From: Sphingomonas crocodyli
Lineage (GTDB): Bacteria > Pseudomonadota > Alphaproteobacteria > Sphingomonadales > Sphingomonadaceae
Assembly (NCBI RefSeq): GCF_004005865.1
Contig: NZ_SACN01000001.1
Coordinates: 682,001-746,000 of the forward strand
Length of the DNA stretch: 64,000 bases
Reading direction: 5' to 3'
The notes beneath the pieces were generated by a model. It had not been told where the DNA came from. It was given only the letters and a program-made list of their open reading frames with translations, and did not search any database. Shown one piece after another: positions 51,357-60,024 of this stretch. Every line of letters begins with the position of its first letter. Position 1 is the stretch's first letter. The position numbers and the translations under genes were made by a program.

Positions 51357-53990
51357 TTAAGCGGCGGCACGGAGGACGATCCTGTTTCCGGGCACGTGGC
51401 GAAAGGCGCGATCACGGCACGTCAGCAGGATGATCTGCATCCGCGTCGCTGCCTCTGTCAGGATCTCGATCATCGTATCGAGCCGACCATCGTCGGAATA
51501 AACCAGCGGATCGTCCAGGATCAGCGACACGGGCTTTCCTTGTTCAAGCAGCAGGTCAGCGAAGGCTATGCGAGTGAGCACGGCGAGCTGCTCCTGCGTG
51601 CCACGGGAGAGATTGGAGCAGCTTTCGTCGACGCCAGTGCGGCTGACGCTCGCGAGCGATAGATCCTCGGCAAAGGTAAGATCGCAGTCCGGCAGCAGTT
51701 GCGAGATGTACCGCTTCGCGCGCTTCGCGACCGGACCGACGAACTTGGCGGCAGTCTCGTTTCTTGCGCTTTCCAGTGTGTCACGGAGCAGCTTCAGCGT
51801 GTCTGCTTCCTCCGTGACCCGCTGGAGCGCGGAATTCGCCGCTTCGACTTCCTCTTGAGCCGCCGCAGCGCGATCGGCCAGGCCGAGGCCGCCTTCGCTC
51901 TCGATCGTGCCCTCAAGCCGGGCGATCTCGGTTTCCAGTCTCGTGCGCGTATCAGCGGCAACCCGGACGCGGGCGTCGATGACCTCGATCTTGCGATTGA
52001 TCGCGCCGACATCATGCGCCGATGCGTTCCGCTCGGCCTCTACTAGGCGAACGGCCGCTTGCGCTGCCGTTTCTCGCGCTCGCTCGAGATCGACATCCAG
52101 AGTCGCCCATTCCGGACGAGCCTCAATCTCTTTGAGTAGGGCGGCCGCGTTGGCTAGGTCGCTCACCGCCCCCGCTTCGGCCAAAGCGAGCGGTGCGTCA
52201 GCTTCTTCAGCACGTCGTAGCGCCGCGATCGCGCTGTCCTGTGTCCCCTCGGCCCGCGCGAGCTTCGTGTCGGCCGCCTCGACTGCAGCGGTCAGCGCGC
52301 TCATATCGGGGAGCGCCGCGTCCGCCTCGGGTTCCTCGGGCTTGAGCTCTGCGACAAACAGTTTCAACGCATCAGCGCCGGCTGCGATCTGCAGCGTATC
52401 GTCGGCAGGTGTGGCCGCTTCGACCCGTGCAGCAAGTGTGCGAAGTTCAGCGGCAGCATCGCGAGCCGCCTCGTTGCGAGATCGAGCAGTGGCAAGGTCG
52501 GCTACGTGAAGCTCGTCGAGCGCAGACTTCCGTTTGAGGATTGCCGCAGCGAGGGTCTCCTCAGCGCTCGCAGCCGCGGCCGGCGGGCTGACGATCAAGA
52601 GGGTCCCTCCGATCTTTATGCTGGCCGGGCGACTGATGGTGCGCTCGCCAACGGGCATCGGCTCGCCGTCGATAGTTACCCCCTGGATGGCGCCGGACAG
52701 CGTCAGTCGGGTCGCGCCCGCTTCCACGACGGCTTGAGCCTGGTTCACCGCACGATCGTTCGCTTCGAGCGCTTCGATCGCCTTGGCCGGAATGGCGGTT
52801 GCGGCGCGCGCCTTTGTCTCGCCATGCAAATGCTCAAGCTTCAGCAGCTCATCATGGCGACGGCGCGCCGCGGCGATCGCCATCTGGCGACGGCTGAGGC
52901 GAATAGCCTGTTCGCCCGCTGCAAGCGCCGCTCGGGTGTCATGACGCTCGCCGCGCGCCGCTTCGAGGTTCTCGCGTGCCGTAGCGACCTTGGTTTTGCC
53001 ATTCGCAAGCGCCTCGCGGAGCTCGGCACGTTTTACGCGTGCTGTTTCCACCGCGGTCGTGGCGCTATCGCGCGATATCGTCGCCGCCGCGTGGCGAGAT
53101 TTCAGATCTTCCAGTCCCTTCAGTTTCGCAACGGCCGCCTCCTGCTCGGCCTTTCGCGTCGATAGGATTTGCGCGGCCGCGCGGGCGATCTCACGAGAAT
53201 CGACAAGCTCCTTGCGCGTTTGCCCATCGGTCTCGTCCGCAATCTCCCGTTGGATGATTTTGAGCCGCCCGCGCGCGGCATCGAGGTCGGAAAAGCTCCT
53301 CTCCAAAGCGGCACGGCGTTCACTCGCCTCTCGTGCGGCCGCGATCGCAGCGTCAGCCCGTTCCCGCGCGTCGTTCTGCCGGCCGCGCCTCTGGCCGGTC
53401 GGCGACCAATAAAGCTCATATTGTGCGTCGATCCGTTGGCGCACGCGCCGATAGGCGTCTCCGCCCATGATCGAACCGACCTCGGCTTCGAGCGTGGACG
53501 CGATCGTGTCGCGAACGATCTGCCCCGGACCCGCGACGGCGAGCGCCTCGGTTTGCGCGACCCAAAGCAACCCCAACGCCCCATATGTCGAAACGTCGCC
53601 CCCGCGACTGGTGTCACGGACCGAGCCGAACAGCGTGTTGAGCCGAGCTTCCGCGTCATCGCCTTGGGCACGACCCAGAGGACCTGAAATCTCAAGCGAC
53701 GGGCTCCTGAGGAAGCGCTTCGTGAGCGACCAGGGAGAGCCGTCGACGTCGAAGCTCACCTTAATCTCGGGACCAACTGCCTCGCCGTAGGGCGCGAAGG
53801 ACTGGGCGAGCTGATTGCGGGTGTTATGGCGGACGAAGAAGGCGGCGCGCAGCGCCTCGAGCAGCGTCGATTTCCCGGTTTCGTTCGGTTCGATGACGAT
53901 GTTCAATCCGCCCGATAGATTCTCGATCAAAAAGGGCGTTCGGAATTTCCGAAAGCCATCGATCGCGATTTGCCGGATGACGAGGCTCAT
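51357..53990 (-). CDS. Rad50/SbcC/YhaN-like SMC-type ATPase
   Basis: 877 residues. Walker A IEPNETGKSTLLEAL (33-47), long alanine-rich coiled coils (about 200-420 and 480-730), ABC signature LSRGTQEQLAVLTRIAFADLL near 800 and Walker B PVSLILDDPLVYSDDG near 830, ending in a short C-terminal ATPase half. At the apex of the coiled coil there is no CxxC zinc hook; instead a beta-rich insert (GAIQGVTIDGEPMPVGER ... PASIKIGGTLLIVSPP, about 425-470). Start overlaps the phosphoesterase stop by four bases (ATGA). The pair should bind and process DNA ends. Confidence 0.9.
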   Translation of the reverse strand: MSLVIRQIAIDGFRKFRTPFLIENLSGGLNIVIEPNETGKSTLLEALRAAFFVRHNTRNQLAQSFAPYGEAVGPEIKVSFDVDGSPWSLTKRFLRSPSLEISGPLGRAQGDDAEARLNTLFGSVRDTSRGGDVSTYGALGLLWVAQTEALAVAGPGQIVRDTIASTLEAEVGSIMGGDAYRRVRQRIDAQYELYWSPTGQRRGRQNDARERADAAIAAAREASERRAALERSFSDLDAARGRLKIIQREIADETDGQTRKELVDSREIARAAAQILSTRKAEQEAAVAKLKGLEDLKSRHAAATISRDSATTAVETARVKRAELREALANGKTKVATARENLEAARGERHDTRAALAAGEQAIRLSRRQMAIAAARRRHDELLKLEHLHGETKARAATAIPAKAIEALEANDRAVNQAQAVVEAGATRLTLSGAIQGVTIDGEPMPVGERTISRPASIKIGGTLLIVSPPAAAASAEETLAAAILKRKSALDELHVADLATARSRNEAARDAAAELRTLAARVEAATPADDTLQIAAGADALKLFVAELKPEEPEADAALPDMSALTAAVEAADTKLARAEGTQDSAIAALRRAEEADAPLALAEAGAVSDLANAAALLKEIEARPEWATLDVDLERARETAAQAAVRLVEAERNASAHDVGAINRKIEVIDARVRVAADTRTRLETEIARLEGTIESEGGLGLADRAAAAQEEVEAANSALQRVTEEADTLKLLRDTLESARNETAAKFVGPVAKRAKRYISQLLPDCDLTFAEDLSLASVSRTGVDESCSNLSRGTQEQLAVLTRIAFADLLLEQGKPVSLILDDPLVYSDDGRLDTMIEILTEAATRMQIILLTCRDRAFRHVPGNRIVLRAAA

Positions 53991-55096
53991 GCCTGCTCCT
54001 CTCGGCTATACTCGACGAACAATCGTTCGAGCGCGCGCTTCGCGATGACGCCGTCCGGGCCGCCAGCGTCGATCTTTGCGTTGAGCTTTGTCGCGGCGGT
54101 CCCAAGCATCCCTTCCACGGACAGTGCAGCCAGGTCTTCTTCACGGGGGCGTCCGACCAGGTCATCCGGGCGAACGGCCAGATGCCGCAGGCGATGACCG
54201 AGATCGTTCTCCAGCCGCGCGAGCATCGCGACCCGGTCGCCAAGGCTGGTTATGCCCGCCAGGCTTAGCTGCAGAAGCGTGTTCGGCGCGTCGACTTTGG
54301 CAAGGAGCTCGTCGCACTCAGCATCGAAGGCAGCCTTATCGTTGACCGTCCAATCGCGGTTGAGCCATTGAAAGCGGCCCGTTCGGATCGGCGTCACGGT
54401 GGGCGCGATGTCGGGGTGGACTTCGACAACGAGCGCGCCGCCTGGTTCATCGCGCTGGAAGCGGTCGGTTTCCGGAGTTCCGGAATACCACGTCCGCGCA
54501 TCAACCTTGAGGGTCCCATGCCAGTCGCCGAGCGCGAGATAGTCGAGGTTTGACAGCCGGGCACGGTCCGGCGCGATCTGGTTTTTCGTCTCTCCGCTCG
54601 ATCCGAAATCACGGATCGAGCCGTGTGCGATGCCGATGCGCAGCCGGGCGCCCGGCGTCTCCATCGCCTCAAAGAGCGTTGTCGGATCCTCCAGGTTGTG
54701 CCGGTGGATTAGCGGTGCGGGCAGCAACCAGATCTGCTCTTCGAGCTCGCGGGGTTCGGGTTCCGAGAGGATAGCGATCTTGTCGCCGGCGCGTTGCCGA
54801 ACGCGATCCCACAGGCCACCATTCCGCGCGAAGTCGTGGTTCCCGGGCAGTAGCCACCAGCTGCAAGCGTGTCGGTCCATGCGCGAGATCGCCTGCACGA
54901 TGGTGCGATCTTCCGGGCCTTCGGTGTCGAATATGTCGCCAGCGACAATAACGTGCTGCGCGCCATGTTCGGCCGCGGCTCTCCCAAGCGCGTCGATGGC
55001 GTCGAAGCGGGCTTCCGTCAGCGCCCCCCGAACATCGGGATCGAAGCGGCCGAAAGGTTTGCCGAGCTGCCAGTCAGCGGAGTGCAGGAATTTCAT
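53987..55096 (-). CDS. Mre11/SbcD-like metallophosphoesterase
   Basis: 369 residues from the ATG at 55096 (an upstream start adds 17 poor residues). Calcineurin-like phosphoesterase motifs: MKFLHSADWQLGKPFGRF (Asp8), VAGDIFDTEG (Asp54), LLPGNHDF (Asn86, His87), GIAHGS near 190 and ALGDWHGT near 220. This is the two-metal nuclease site of Mre11/SbcD/YhaO. The C-terminal 100 residues (domain for contact with the ATPase) are helical and charged. Translationally coupled to the Rad50-like ATPase downstream. Cytoplasmic DNA nuclease; repair or defence. Confidence 0.92.
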   Translation of the reverse strand: MKFLHSADWQLGKPFGRFDPDVRGALTEARFDAIDALGRAAAEHGAQHVIVAGDIFDTEGPEDRTIVQAISRMDRHACSWWLLPGNHDFARNGGLWDRVRQRAGDKIAILSEPEPRELEEQIWLLPAPLIHRHNLEDPTTLFEAMETPGARLRIGIAHGSIRDFGSSGETKNQIAPDRARLSNLDYLALGDWHGTLKVDARTWYSGTPETDRFQRDEPGGALVVEVHPDIAPTVTPIRTGRFQWLNRDWTVNDKAAFDAECDELLAKVDAPNTLLQLSLAGITSLGDRVAMLARLENDLGHRLRHLAVRPDDLVGRPREEDLAALSVEGMLGTAATKLNAKIDAGGPDGVIAKRALERLFVEYSREEQA

Positions 55097-55337
55097 GTCG
55101 CTGTTATAGCGTCCCCCGTCGCAGACCGACACCCCACCTGCTTTCATCAGGCGCAGCTCTTTCGTAATCTGCGAGAGTATAGCAACCCGACCGCCGGTGA
55201 TTCACAAACGGCAGCTTTGTACGGTCCGTTCTCTGCAAGCAGCCCTTCAGCAACCGGCCCCATAGCGGTCTTATACAGGTGAGGACTGCGATCGATATAT
55301 CCACCAGGATTTACTCGCGGACCTCCGATATTTGGTC

Positions 55338-56264
55338 TCAAGACGTCGTAGTGTGCGCCTTCACCCATGCGCGCCGTATGGCAAGCCCTTTCAAGCAATT
55401 GTCGAGCATCCGACGAATGGGCGGACTGTTCTGATCGATCTGCACAACCGCGTCGCCATTTTCGAGCGGAAGCTGCACGGCCAAATGCTTGCCCCGTGCT
55501 GCAGTCTCGGCGAAGTAGAGTTGTTCGTACAGCGTCAGCGAGATCAATTGGGCCACATTGCTGTTGCGCATATCGCTGTCGATCATGTTGAACGCCGGCG
55601 CTCGGTCGACGCGTACGGAGAAGGATGTTTGCTGGTCGCCCTTGTCGGTGATCCTGCGTCGGAAGTTTTCCGGCTGGCCAATCTCGTTGAAGGTGACGAA
55701 GTCGTAGACCAAGCCCTGATCACCGGTGCAGGTGATCGCCACTTCGACCATGAAGGGGGCGGCGGCGATGCGGGTGGTGGCGGTGGCCACTTGCAGATCC
55801 GTCATGGGGTCGCGCTTGGCGCCGATCGTCCAACCGGTCGGCTGAAGATGCGCAACGTCGTCGCCCATTTGCTCTAACTGAGCCACAGCCTGCTCGATCC
55901 CGTTGGCAGTCTCGTCGACCCATTGTTGCACAGCTGCCTGCGCCCCCACGCCGTTGGCCTGTTCCTGCTGCTCATCGGCCTCTTTGGCCTCCTGTAACCA
56001 ACCGATTGCCGCGAACATCAGGATGCACAGCGCGATGAGCCCAAGGAGTGCAAAACTCCGGACGAGCAACGAATGCTGCGGCTGGGCCTCGGCGTCGTTT
56101 GTGGTGGCGGTGGCGGAGATTGTACCGCTGGTGTTGATCGTAGTGTAGGTGGGATTCGCCGCATCGAGCAGTGTGCGCTTCTCCTGCTCGAACTCAGCCT
56201 GCGTGATCATGCCGGCGGTTCGCAGCCGTGCCAGCCGCTCGAGGCGCTCGGTAACGTCAGTCAT
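55338..56264 (-). CDS. SHOCT-domain membrane protein (308 aa)
   Basis: An N-terminal SHOCT domain (VTERLERLARLRTAGMITQAEFEQEKRTLLD, about 4-34; quoted in part as LARLRTAGMITQAEFEQEK), a Thr/Ser/Ala-rich linker, a single membrane helix (about 68-92, from SFALLGLIALCILMFAAIGW) and a C-terminal, probably extracytoplasmic, beta-rich domain of about 200 residues that I do not recognise. Its start lies inside the end of the upstream SHOCT gene (8-nt overlap), so the two are co-translated and look like paralogues at the N-terminus only. Confidence 0.75.
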   Translation of the reverse strand: MTDVTERLERLARLRTAGMITQAEFEQEKRTLLDAANPTYTTINTSGTISATATTNDAEAQPQHSLLVRSFALLGLIALCILMFAAIGWLQEAKEADEQQEQANGVGAQAAVQQWVDETANGIEQAVAQLEQMGDDVAHLQPTGWTIGAKRDPMTDLQVATATTRIAAAPFMVEVAITCTGDQGLVYDFVTFNEIGQPENFRRRITDKGDQQTSFSVRVDRAPAFNMIDSDMRNSNVAQLISLTLYEQLYFAETAARGKHLAVQLPLENGDAVVQIDQNSPPIRRMLDNCLKGLAIRRAWVKAHTTTS

Positions 56265-56976
56265 TGGGCGGACAGTTTACGACGTTGAGCAAATAGAGGA
56301 CGGTGAGGTTCTCGCGGCTCATGACATAGCCCCCGACCTTGCCGACCTTGAAGGTGACCTTCATGCCCGGCTCGAGATTGGGGAGGTCTGCGACGTCATG
56401 AGCCGTCTCCTGCTCGGACAGATGCAGCTTCAAGGCTTCTGACGAACGGTTGACCAAGGTCACCGCACTGCGTGGGCAGACGTCGCTACTGTTGTTCGCG
56501 TCGGTGGTTTCCCCATCGAAGGTCCACGGATTGGCCAAGGTGGCATCCAAGATCGTGATTTCGGTGCTGGCATAGGGTTCGGCTTCACCGACAACGGGTG
56601 TGGTTTCCGTCGCCTCTGCATCCGCTTCCGGCGCGGCTGCATTATCCTCGGCTGGCGCGGCGGCATTCGTCTCGGCTGCATCCGCTGTAGGCCGCGGCTC
56701 GGAGATCAAAACGCGCAATAGGAAATAGGCTCCGATCAGCACGATCGCGAGCAACTGGATCCCCCAGAACCAACGAAAGACACGCCGCATCCCCCGCGTC
56801 TGATGCCAACTCGTCGCCCATGCCCCCATAGGCTCAGGTTCTGGTTCGATGCTTGATGCGCTCGGTGCGCCCTGGCCCAGCAGGAATTGCTTCTGCTGCT
56901 CGAACTCGGCGTCGGTCAGCACGCCTTCGGTCTTGAGCCGCGCAAGGCGCTCCAGCGCCTCGATCCGGTCGGTCAT
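56257..56976 (-). CDS. SHOCT-domain membrane protein (239 aa)
   Basis: The ATG at 56976 is preceded by AGGGGG. SHOCT domain at 3-33 (LERLARLKTEGVLTDAEFEQ), membrane helix at about 68-88 (GIQLLAIVLIGAYFLLRVLI), an acidic Ala-rich linker (about 95-140), and a C-terminal beta domain with three cysteines (SDVCPRSAVTLVN, VVNCPPND) that may form a disulfide outside the membrane. Partner of the downstream SHOCT gene. SHOCT domains are thought to mediate oligomerisation; no specific function can be assigned. Confidence 0.75.
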   Translation of the reverse strand: MTDRIEALERLARLKTEGVLTDAEFEQQKQFLLGQGAPSASSIEPEPEPMGAWATSWHQTRGMRRVFRWFWGIQLLAIVLIGAYFLLRVLISEPRPTADAAETNAAAPAEDNAAAPEADAEATETTPVVGEAEPYASTEITILDATLANPWTFDGETTDANNSSDVCPRSAVTLVNRSSEALKLHLSEQETAHDVADLPNLEPGMKVTFKVGKVGGYVMSRENLTVLYLLNVVNCPPND

Positions 56977-57270
56977 CGGTTGCCCCCTATGTCCATCAGG
57001 GGCAACGGCCAAAGCCGGATGTTGAGAACACTGGCACTGCTCAGCGCGCATGCGCCTTTACCGTTGCCGGTTGGACATGCGCGCATGCCACCCGGCCGAA
57101 TAGGCTCGACCGAGGTGCAGTACGAAGAGGTTCTCACGCCCCACCCCCGAGTATCGCGGAGGCGGTGTGTTTGTAGGCGGGCGGTGTGTAGGAAGGCAAT
57201 GTCGTATCGCGCAGATTTGGTTCGATGCGCCCCGCTGCTGTCAAATGCGGTCATGCTCGTCTCCCGCGGC

Positions 57271-57564
57271 TCAATTGTTGACGAACCAAGGCCTGTGCGG
57301 CGTGTTGATCTGCTCAGGGCGCACGCCACGATCCCGCGGCCCCCAATAGTCACGGCCCGATCTGAGAATGCGATGGTCACTCCCGCGTACGGCGTCGGGC
57401 TCGGGATCGATCAGGAAGAGGCTCCCGTTGATCGCCCGAATGACCCCGTGCCCGTGCGAACCGCGTCCCGTCCAAAAGAACACCCGCTGGCCGATGGTTA
57501 GGTTGTTCACCGCTCGGACGTGGTGGGGTTGTCCGGCATCTCGACGATGATGCCACTGGCTCAT
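57271..57564 (-). CDS. Hypothetical protein (97 aa), last gene of a four-gene operon
   Basis: 97 residues, basic, with LTIGQRVFFWTGRGSHGHGVIRAINGSLFLIDPEPDAV, which looks like a small SH3-like beta barrel, followed by an arginine-rich tail with DYWGPRDRGV. Not recognised beyond that. Its start overlaps the DUF2958 stop (ATGA). Coupled translation is the main evidence that it is real. Confidence 0.65.
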   Translation of the reverse strand: MSQWHHRRDAGQPHHVRAVNNLTIGQRVFFWTGRGSHGHGVIRAINGSLFLIDPEPDAVRGSDHRILRSGRDYWGPRDRGVRPEQINTPHRPWFVNN

Positions 57565-57890
57565 GCAGCACTGGCGTACCGTGAAAGCGGGGCCGTCCCG
57601 ACGAACAGGGCGTCGCGCTCAATGGGGAGGTTGAGCATCCCCCGGATCGAGGCGAGCTCGGTCAGGCTGACATAGCCAAGCTCGGGTTCGCTCAATCCGA
57701 GATCGCATAAGCCGAAGGCCCGATCAGGTTCGACCGGATCAATCTCGGTCAGCAACCAAGTGGCGGCCGCATCGGGGGTGAAGAGCTTGACGACGGGTGG
57801 AGGATCGATCTGCTCCCCGGCCGCGGTGCGTCGCCCATTGGCCAACAATTGTGCGAAGTCGGCGGGGGTGAGGAAGGGGACAATGATCAT
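57561..57890 (-). CDS. DUF2958 domain protein
   Basis: 109 residues matching DUF2958: PPVVKLFTPDAAATWLLTEIDPVEPDRAFGLCDLGLSEPELGYVSLTEL is the family core (parts: KLFTPDAAATWLLTE, FGLCDLGLSEPELGYVSL). The family is typical of plasmids and integrative elements, often near anti-restriction or ParB-like genes, function unknown. Both ends overlap its neighbours by four bases. The ribosome-binding site GGAGGAGAC precedes the ATG. Confidence 0.88.
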   Translation of the reverse strand: MIIVPFLTPADFAQLLANGRRTAAGEQIDPPPVVKLFTPDAAATWLLTEIDPVEPDRAFGLCDLGLSEPELGYVSLTELASIRGMLNLPIERDALFVGTAPLSRYASAA

Positions 57891-58390
57891 CGTACCGTCT
57901 CCTCCTGTGGGCTTAATGCGTGGCTGGTGGTGGCTGGCACGGGGTCGCCCTCGACGATGAGCGGGGGCACGATGAAATTGGCCCGGCGGAAATGATCGAG
58001 GATCGCGGTGTAGGAACCCAGACGTGTGACCGTCTGCAGATCGATGAGCACCCGGTTATCCTTATCGGCGGCGTAGGAACGGGGTTGGCCGACGGCAGGA
58101 TCGAAGACCACCCGTCCCGCTTCCCACCCTCCGGCACAGGCACTGGACCAGCGGACGAAGGGGATGTTGTGCGTGATGCACCAGCGCTCCAGCTCTTCGA
58201 ACTGCGCGCCGGGCACATCATGGTCACATAAGAAGAGGGGTTGGCCGACGGTGCGGTGATGCGCATCGAAGAGCGGTCCACACCAGTGGGTAGAGAGACC
58301 CTCCCCGACAATGACGTCGACGAGGGTGCGGTAAGCGGCCTCACTGAGGGTGCCGCCGAGGATGATTGTTGCTGCTGCACGATTGGCCAT
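57887..58390 (-). CDS. Hypothetical protein (167 aa) of the nuclease operon
   Basis: 167 residues from the ATG at 58390, which has GAGGAGACCC upstream. The sequence is well folded in appearance, with alternating beta/helix pattern: ATIILGGTLSEAAYRTLVDVIVGEG at the start, PLFLCDHDVPGAQFEELERWCITHNIPFVRWS in the middle. I recognise no family. It stands between the putative restriction endonuclease and the DUF2958 gene and overlaps the latter by four bases, so it is expressed with them. Confidence 0.7.
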   Translation of the reverse strand: MANRAAATIILGGTLSEAAYRTLVDVIVGEGLSTHWCGPLFDAHHRTVGQPLFLCDHDVPGAQFEELERWCITHNIPFVRWSSACAGGWEAGRVVFDPAVGQPRSYAADKDNRVLIDLQTVTRLGSYTAILDHFRRANFIVPPLIVEGDPVPATTSHALSPQEETVR

Positions 58391-58401
58391 GTCGGGTCTC
58401 C

Positions 58402-59475
58402 TCAAGCCGCTTGCTGATCGACGAGCTGGAGCGGTGCGGGCTTAGGAACCGGGGTCCACTTCTCGACGCGCTTGTGGATGGCCTGGGCGACGGCCCGGTC
58501 GATGCGGCCCCAATCGAGATAGCGTTCGAACAGGGCCTGGGCGGCGTTGGACGCGCCGGCAAAGTGGAGCGCGGTGACGAAGGCTTCGAGGGTGATGTGC
58601 CGGTAGGGGACTTGGCCATCTGTGGGCGGGTTGAGGAAGGCGGTGTAGAGATCGGCCTGACGCTGGGCGTGGTCATGGGCGGCCGGGGCAATGCTCACGA
58701 AGATGGCCTCGGGCCAATCCCCGCGCATGACGGTCGCTTGAGCTAACAGATGCTCACGGAACAATTGCTGGAGGGGATTTACACGAAGGGCGGCGTGCTG
58801 GGGGTCTTTGAACAGACCTGAGGCTTCGGCAAGATCATCATAATGACCCGGGGCACAGGCGGCGGAATCGTGCAGGCTCTCGGTATATTTGAACTCAAAG
58901 GCGATGACGGCCGGCTTGGTCTTGGCACTGCGTCCCTGGCGGCGGTTGACGAAGGCGCAGACATCGAAGGCGGATCGGTCCCCGGTGAGGGTGGGGTCTG
59001 ACCGTCCGGGGGAATGTTCGAAGCGGATATGGTCGACGCTGGCGATGTTGAGCTCGGGGAAGAGCTGGCACAGGACGCGCGCGGCCAAACCCAGATCGAG
59101 GGCGAGCATTCCCATGACGTTGATGCTGAGCCCCGTCGAGCCGAGGGCGTTGGCGAACACGCGCCCCGCGTCAATGAACGCGCCGGGCTCTTGGTAGGCG
59201 ACGACATGCTGGGCGAGGTTGGCGAGGTCCGGACTAAGAAAATTGCGACCGGCTTGGGCGGCAGTAATGCTCAGCCGTGATCCGAGGCGGCGGGGTCCGT
59301 TGCGTCCCTGATGATAGCCGGTCGGGATCTTATGATCGGTGAGCCAGAGGACCTGCAACAAGCGGGCACAGGCTTTGAGGCGACTGTCGTGACGCTCATG
59401 CACATGGAAGCGCTTCAACAGCTCGACGGGCACGATGGGCAAGGGCGCGGTCACGGGCCGGGTGGACTGCGACAT
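58402..59475 (-). CDS. Putative PD-(D/E)XK nuclease (PGN_0703-type restriction endonuclease-like)
   Basis: 357 residues. The central part has LSINVMGMLALDLGLAARVL, then DRSAFDVCAFVN with the candidate catalytic Asp and AVIAFEFKYTESL with the E-x-K pair of a PD-(D/E)XK site, and HYDDLAEASGLF further on. This is the arrangement of the proteins annotated as PGN_0703 family putative restriction endonucleases. No methylase is nearby, so it may be a stand-alone nuclease of the mobile element. First gene of the four-gene operon; ribosome-binding site GAGGAGACCCT before the ATG. Confidence 0.75.
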   Translation of the reverse strand: MSQSTRPVTAPLPIVPVELLKRFHVHERHDSRLKACARLLQVLWLTDHKIPTGYHQGRNGPRRLGSRLSITAAQAGRNFLSPDLANLAQHVVAYQEPGAFIDAGRVFANALGSTGLSINVMGMLALDLGLAARVLCQLFPELNIASVDHIRFEHSPGRSDPTLTGDRSAFDVCAFVNRRQGRSAKTKPAVIAFEFKYTESLHDSAACAPGHYDDLAEASGLFKDPQHAALRVNPLQQLFREHLLAQATVMRGDWPEAIFVSIAPAAHDHAQRQADLYTAFLNPPTDGQVPYRHITLEAFVTALHFAGASNAAQALFERYLDWGRIDRAVAQAIHKRVEKWTPVPKPAPLQLVDQQAA

Positions 59476-59805
59476 AGGGTCTCCTCGTCAAAGGCCCCAC
59501 ACGGGGCGGGCGAAGAGGGTTCATTGGGCTAGCGTCTTTGTGGACAGAACTGGCTGAACATTGCGGCTGAACCCCGCCTGAAGTGGTGGTCCCGCCTGGA
59601 GGTCGTCGCTCGCGCTTAACCCGGCATCTGGCGCTTTGGCCCGCATTTTACGCCGCTATTTTCAAATATTTGCAGTGCGCTCTATCAGCCTTCTTACGGC
59701 GATGGCCCTACTCTCGAGCCACGAGTGATTGCGCCGCAACGGTCGAGGCGAGATTGAAAATGGCTACCCGAACGACTGATCAAACATGGTTCGGTGCATG
59801 ACCCA
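59476..59805. promoter_or_regulatory. Upstream region of the nuclease operon
   Basis: Contains the divergent control region between the leftward nuclease operon and the rightward HUH-like gene. A GCCCC-acac-GGGGC hairpin lies near 59493 and an AT-rich patch at 59640-59680. No coding frame is convincing. Confidence 0.4.
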
Positions 59806-59885
59806 GGGGCAGGGTGTAGTGGTAGAGGTAAATTGTAGTAGAGGTAAGTGGTAGTGGTAAGGCGTAGTTGTAGAGGTAGGGCGAA
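59806..59885. repeat. 16-bp iteron-like tandem repeat
   Basis: At least four adjacent, imperfect units with a 16-bp period begin at 59822, 59838, 59854 and 59870, each built on GTAGAGGTA (degenerate in the third unit); a further partial unit precedes them at 59806-59821. The tract ends about 140 nt before the start of the HUH-like protein. Directly repeated units of this size next to a replication-type protein suggest an origin; simple slippage of a low-complexity purine-rich strand is the alternative. Confidence 0.6.
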
Positions 59886-60024
59886 GCCATATAGCTCTGC
59901 CCGAACAGCGGCCACTCTCTCATTCGGCGCCAACTCTGCGAGCGTTTTTGAACCGTGACTTCACAAACAACATTTGGCGAGGCTAGCGGCTCGAACCACT
60001 TCACAGAACAAGGGTGGCGCATCC

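Noticed and set aside
59806..59885. CRISPR array
   Set aside because: Units are contiguous 16-bp repeats without spacers and there are no cas genes.
59694..60022. Minus-strand frames encoding Leu/Tyr/Pro-rich repeats
   Set aside because: They only translate the 16-bp tandem repeat and lack a plausible start.
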